From Lottia gigantea (lineage: Eukaryota > Mollusca > Gastropoda > Lottiidae): a stretch of DNA of 64,000 bases. The stretch spans positions 2,461,765-2,525,764 of the forward strand of contig NW_008708301.1 of the NCBI RefSeq assembly GCF_000327385.1. The letters run 5' to 3'. This document shows, piece after piece, positions 59,612-64,000 of this stretch. The notes under the pieces are model-generated. The model did no database searches. It saw nothing but the letters and a program-made list of their open reading frames with translations, and had not been told where the DNA came from. Within the stretch, counting starts at the first letter, position 1. Each line of letters starts with the position of its first letter. The position numbers and the translations under genes were made by a program.

Positions 59612-62179
59612 TTAGACCATACCTCCATCTTTAACATTGGCTTTATTTGTGTAAATTGTCTCCCAATCTCGTACATGACAACCACACAGAAAATAATACA
59701 TATTTTTACATAGTCCTTCATCAAACGGGTTATATTCATCATCCAGATATTTTAAATAGGTGATTCTCTCCCTTGACGCAGCTTCCCATGTTGTCATTCC
59801 ACGACACATCAGATAACTGTGGAAAAATAATAACCCAAACACAACGAGTCCACCAAATATTAAAATAATAATATCAATCATAAATACAAAATTCTGATGA
59901 AACCAATCAGACCAGTGAACTTCATTTTGGATACCCTCCCTGAAATAAAATAATATCAATTTTAAAGATTACAAGTCATCAGAAATTTTCTTAGTACTGA
60001 GCAGATTGTAATAAAGTTCAACTCTAACTGAAAAGGTTGATTAACTTAAGAACTCACCAAGTTTTCGTTTTAGGCTTTTTGATTAATGAAATGTTAACCA
60101 GCCAAAATATAACAAAAGCTTAATAAAGTGAATACATGTTATGTAATATATGGTGCCTATTTCAATGTGGATTCAGAATTCATCTCACCATGTTATATAG
60201 AGAGTCCAGAATATTAAAGCTGTAGTCGATAATAAAAACAAGAGAAAATATTTATGATTTCTCTCTCCAACACAAGCTTCTAACCATGGACAATGATGAT
60301 CATACTTTCGAACACACCGTTGACAATCTTCACAATGTTTGGCTCTCATTGGTTGCTGAAATACAAAACATCCTAAAAATAATGGAATCTTCAAGGTGAT
60401 TTTAAACATATGAATAAAAAATTGGGCTTAAGTCAAGATCATTTTCGTTAATGACTTCTCCAATCACAACCTAGTTATAGTAAGTTTTGAGCGAAATTTA
60501 CGTATGTCCATTGAAATAAGTTTAAAATGATATCCCACAGTTCCTAAAGGTTGCGAATTGTGATGTGCAACCACTTAAATTGAACCTTGTCACTAGAACT
60601 TTAGAATTTTAATATACATTTTTCTTTATATAGTGTTTCAACTTTCAAATAGAATCAACTTTCCAGTAAAAGTTGTTAATCATTAAAGGGATTGTAAAGA
60701 GCTTTCCTAAACTTTTAATGTGTATTGGGGACACTTATAGCATTGATTTGCTCCATTTAATTTTTTCATTTTATCCTACCTGTATCTCACAGAAATCACA
60801 TTTCCTGTATTTAAGTTTAGCATCACGGAGTCGCTTACTGTCTTCACTATGTATCATATTACAGTTCTCATCATTATTATCTTCATCATTATCATCATTA
60901 AAATCATCATCATCATCTGAGTTGTTATTTAATGATCTTTTCTGAAAGATTGCCAGATAATGAAATAATGTTGTTACACAGTGTAATTAGGCCATATAAC
61001 ATTTGACATAAATATGAATCTCAACACAAAGAGATAGAGAGGCATCTACTGCTGGCAAAGTTTTATTGATTGATTTTGTTTAACAGCTTGACATATGTAA
61101 TTCAACATTTTCTTATCAGACATAAAATGAAACAGGTTTTATCTGCATGTTAAACAGGAGAAAACAAGGTTGAAAAACTCTATGGTGTCATTCAACCTTT
61201 GACAGTCTTTAACGAACGACAGACTATTGTCTGAAAATGAGTGCTTGCAAAAATACATGGTGATCTGTTTCAAGAAAATCCTGTGATACACAATTCATGC
61301 AACAAAGCCTCATTCATCATGTTGTTCACTTGATGGAAACAGCAACACATCACAATGTTTTAAGGTTTCATTGCCTGGCTACAAGGTAATAAGCAATAAC
61401 ATAAAATATTAAAATTAAGAACTCACTTTGTTTTGAAATGGGATAAATCCAGGATCAATAAAACATGCTGTATAATACATTGATAATGATAATATAACCA
61501 GTAATAAATATGTTATACCATATATCAAATTATTCATATCAATTATTGCTTTCTTCAATACTGAAAATAATAACATATATAGTTATATAATTTCATTATC
61601 ACTTGGTGTAATTAATTACATGATATAAGCTTACCATGTTGGACAAGCATGTAGGGCTTATCTTTATTGTGTTGTTTTTAACAACTTACATGTCACAATA
61701 CTGTTTGGGAAAATCCCCCTACAATTATAATTCAGATATTTTTTATATGAAAATTTCTAAAAGACAAGAAATTGCTCTTGATGACAATAAAAGTTGTAAT
61801 AAATTTAATGATGCAATGTGACTCTCTGATCAGTAATAATGGAACATGGAAAGCTGAACAACAAGCTAGGATAGTTATGTTGTCATCATTCCCCCTGGTG
61901 TCTTTTTCCTAATATAACAGCTAACCAGGTGTTGAGTATCTATTCTGCAATGAATCTTTATCAACAGCAGCCATTAAATCATATAATTTTTGTGATAGTT
62001 GTTTTTTTTTTTCGAAATAATTATTACTATGAAATCATGATATAATATCTAATACTAATGAAAGCTTTGAACCTACTTGTATCCTTGAATAACAATGAAG
62101 CAGGTACACCAACACATAATATTGTATGGAATATCCTGACAAGGATGTTAGCACCACATTTACATCCTTTCTTCTTCAT
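59612..62179 (-). CDS. ZDHHC12: ZDHHC12-like protein S-palmitoyltransferase
   Basis: Multi-pass membrane enzyme that attaches palmitate to cysteines of other proteins. Exons on the minus strand: 62077-62179, 61427-61560, 60780-60941, 60189-60355 and 59612-59939. They give 297 aa with every junction in frame. Landmarks: an N-terminal helix ([20 protein letters not shown]) matching human ZDHHC12 VRTGHTVLTWG...LFLHD; DPG at 70-72; a cysteine-rich domain beginning [17 protein letters not shown]; catalytic DHHC at 152-155 within [20 protein letters not shown]; and TTWE plus NPFDEGL near the C-terminus. An Asp/Asn-rich insertion precedes the cysteine-rich domain and is absent from human ZDHHC12. 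The ATG at 62179 begins [11 protein letters not shown]; an acceptor-like site near 62284 suggests a non-coding first exon. It faces the ABL gene head to head. Confidence 0.93.
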
Positions 62180-63729
62180 TTTCTATACGTCTATCAAATA
62201 CCACTATATTGAATTATATTTACTAAATAGAGGAAAATTAGAAAGACTCTCTCATTGGCTGAAAGATGATGGCATCGAAACAGCTGAGGAATAAAATCAA
62301 TGCTGCTTTAACTTCAGTGCATCATTAAAGCTGTTACGTCATATTTATCTCAATGGGTCATCAAAGCTTCAACATCTGCAAAGAAAATGATGATATAAAT
62401 TTAGTTTGATATTGGCCTAAGCTTACTGAATAATGGAAGCTAAGACCCCAAGATGTTCATTATTTTACAGTAGAGAGTTTAACAAAATCTTGACTTAATT
62501 AGATAAAGTCTAGGCATACATATTTGTCCTGTGACACAAGACAAAAAACATATTATAGTTATTCTTAAGTCAAAGAGGCCTACCTAAATACATATAAAAA
62601 TGATGTCTAAATGAAAGGAAAAATCTGATTCAAAACAATAGGCCTAACAGAATGCAGAATAGATCTAGATGTTGATAGTTCTCACTTCTGTATCACATTT
62701 ACATTATATAATATAGACTAGACCTATAGTGATGTACCATATAGTTATATAATATGATTTTTTATGACTCTATATGATGGACTCTCCTCATGACAATGAT
62801 ACAGCCACAGATTGTTAATTCAGCTCTACATTGATAATGTCACTGTCAGTCATCATGATGATTGATTTACATGATCATGTCTTTTAGACGTACCTACCGC
62901 CAGGTATAAGTGACAGAAAAAAATCATCGAACTATCTAAGACCAAGAGAATACCAAGATAATCTTCCTTTTTTAGATTAAAAGAACTTAACTCTCTGGTG
63001 GGCTACCTGTTTTATGGCCCTGGTAATTTATTTATTTTTCTTTACCACCATTGTGGCCTTGACCTAAGAAAAAACAACTCTGCGTTGAATGTCGCTGTCA
63101 GACCACAAAAAGTAAATGATTAGAACAATTGGTGTTAGATAACCTCTCATATATTTATCGGGTTTATCTAAAACATTAAATTGCAAATTGTTTTTCCAAG
63201 CATAGTATGTTGTGATTTCCCCAGCTCTGAAACACCCTTATTTGCATGAAATCCTTAAAATTTAAAATTCCTTAATACAAATTATGATATACTGGTATGT
63301 CATTTGACCAGCTAACATCAAAGTGTGTCAAAAAGATAATAAATGCGATGAAAGAAAATCTATGACTTATGCTAACAATTTCGGTATGCCTCATCAATGA
63401 TCTCTCAGCAAGAGAAATGAAGCAGTTTGACATAAAACCCCGAAAAGTCTTTACTTTCCCCTAAAATGGCCAATGAAGGGTCAAAGTTTACAGCCTCGCT
63501 CTCAATTATAAGTCTGAGAAATCAAGATGGCGACTGTAGATTAATGAAGGAAGTAGAGAATTATTCTGTATTTTTCATTGTTTGCACAATAATATGACCT
63601 AAACTTTGGAATTACACCGTGAAGAATAAAGTATCAATCTTTGACTATGTAATAATGTGGATTAATGAATCTATATCTAAGGAGAACAGCCGATTTTAGG
63701 GCGAGAAAGCCGCGCGCTCGTTCATCAGA
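62180..63729. other. Divergent intergenic region between ZDHHC12 and ABL
   Basis: About 1.55 kb that should hold the promoters of both genes. An ATCAAGATGGCGACTG phrase near 63523 resembles the YY1 motif (AAGATGGCGGC) found at many animal start sites. The GC-rich gccgcgcgctcg just before the ABL ATG is probably ABL 5' leader. A plus-strand open stretch at 62058-62294 overlaps ZDHHC12 exon 1 antisense and is not a gene. Confidence 0.5.
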
Positions 63730-63838
63730 ATGGGTGCTCAGCAAGGAAAAGAGGCGAAGGCGAACACAAGCAAATCAAAAGGAAAGACAAAAGAAACCCG
63801 TGCACCATCTGCAGTAAATATATTTTCAGAACACAATG
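63730..63838 (+). CDS. ABL1: ABL tyrosine kinase, first coding exon (partial gene)
   Basis: Non-receptor tyrosine kinase that controls actin dynamics and cell adhesion. Only the first 36 residues and one base lie in the window. The start MGAQQGKEAKA carries the N-myristoylation signal (Gly2, after Met removal) and matches the fly Abl start MGAQQGK. The exon ends with VNIFSEHN before a GTGAGT donor, corresponding to the fly LNIFTEHNEAL and vertebrate NVFxEHEAL junction, where the split codon would give Glu. The middle is Lys/Ser/Thr-rich. SH3, SH2 and kinase domains should lie further right, beyond the window. An ABL1-versus-ABL2 label is arbitrary for an invertebrate. Confidence 0.82.
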
Positions 63839-64000
63839 GTGAGTCTAAGTGTTATTCTTGTTATAAGGTAGAGCATAAAATACAAATTATATATCAGTTC
63901 TATGATATCATTCATCAGAAATGGACCAAATTTGACTTGGGTCTTCCTCACTGACATCAGTCATCACTCATCACTACCTCACAGAATTGGGAATGAAAAA

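Noticed and set aside
62058-62294. 78-codon plus-strand open frame that looked like a membrane protein end
   Set aside because: The opposite strand encodes ZDHHC12 exon 1 ([20 protein letters not shown]), which fits splice phases and homology.
1-64000. tRNA or rRNA genes
   Set aside because: No cloverleaf with an intact T-loop box or rRNA-like block was recognised by eye; a covariance-model scan would be decisive.

Overview
The window is nuclear DNA from an animal. Genes are split by AT-rich introns with GT-AG borders, the intergenic spans are large, and minisatellites and non-LTR retrotransposon debris are common. The protein-coding content is purely metazoan: RNF13-like, Na+/K+-ATPase beta, LRR receptor, aldo-keto reductase, carbohydrate sulfotransferase, ZDHHC12 and ABL. 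The overall style (about 155-bp repeat units with 'aagggcaataactcgga' and 'accaagtttcatcaaa' phrases, frequent 'aggcct', AT-rich introns) suggests a mollusc, probably a gastropod. This is inference; no species marker was seen.

Layout: (1) 490-5909, minus: an RNF13/RNF167-type PA-TM-RING ubiquitin ligase in 11 coding exons, with a pair of duplicated exons that look mutually exclusive. (2) 11408-14551 and 23927-27655, both plus: two Na+/K+-ATPase beta-subunit genes with the same six-exon plan and intron phases, hence an ancient local duplication. (3) 17435-20595, between them: two 30-bp-period minisatellites in opposite orientation enclosing about 2.3 kb that holds a long imperfect palindrome and four copies of a ~155-bp repeat. 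This resembles a foldback element. (4) 32521-34131, plus: an LRR transmembrane protein with an uninterrupted coding region, unusually rich in TGACGTCA octamers. (5) 35429-38130, minus: a LINE copy with endonuclease and RNase H parts but most of the reverse transcriptase lost; a second, shorter copy lies at 48612-49280 (plus). (6) 39201-41434: a 55-bp satellite of about 41 copies, partly organised in 110-bp dimers. (7) 42814-47062, plus: a ten-exon aldo-keto reductase. (8) 49281-51444: decayed coding remnants of unknown origin and a 50-base assembly gap. (9) 52758-54735, minus: a carbohydrate sulfotransferase. (10) 56541-57820: a mucin-like Thr/Ser/Pro repeat field that flips strand near its end. 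(11) 59612-62179, minus: ZDHHC12-like palmitoyltransferase. (12) 63730-63838, plus: the first coding exon of an ABL tyrosine kinase that runs off the window.

The spliced models for RNF13, both ATP1B genes, the aldo-keto reductase, the sulfotransferase and ZDHHC12 were worked out by hand from splice sites. All close in frame across every junction, which is the main support for the exon coordinates. The genes do not form a pathway; they are ordinary independent animal genes. The most notable items are the RNF13 exon pair, the inverted minisatellite pair, the octamer cluster in the LRR gene and the strand-switching mucin-like repeat.
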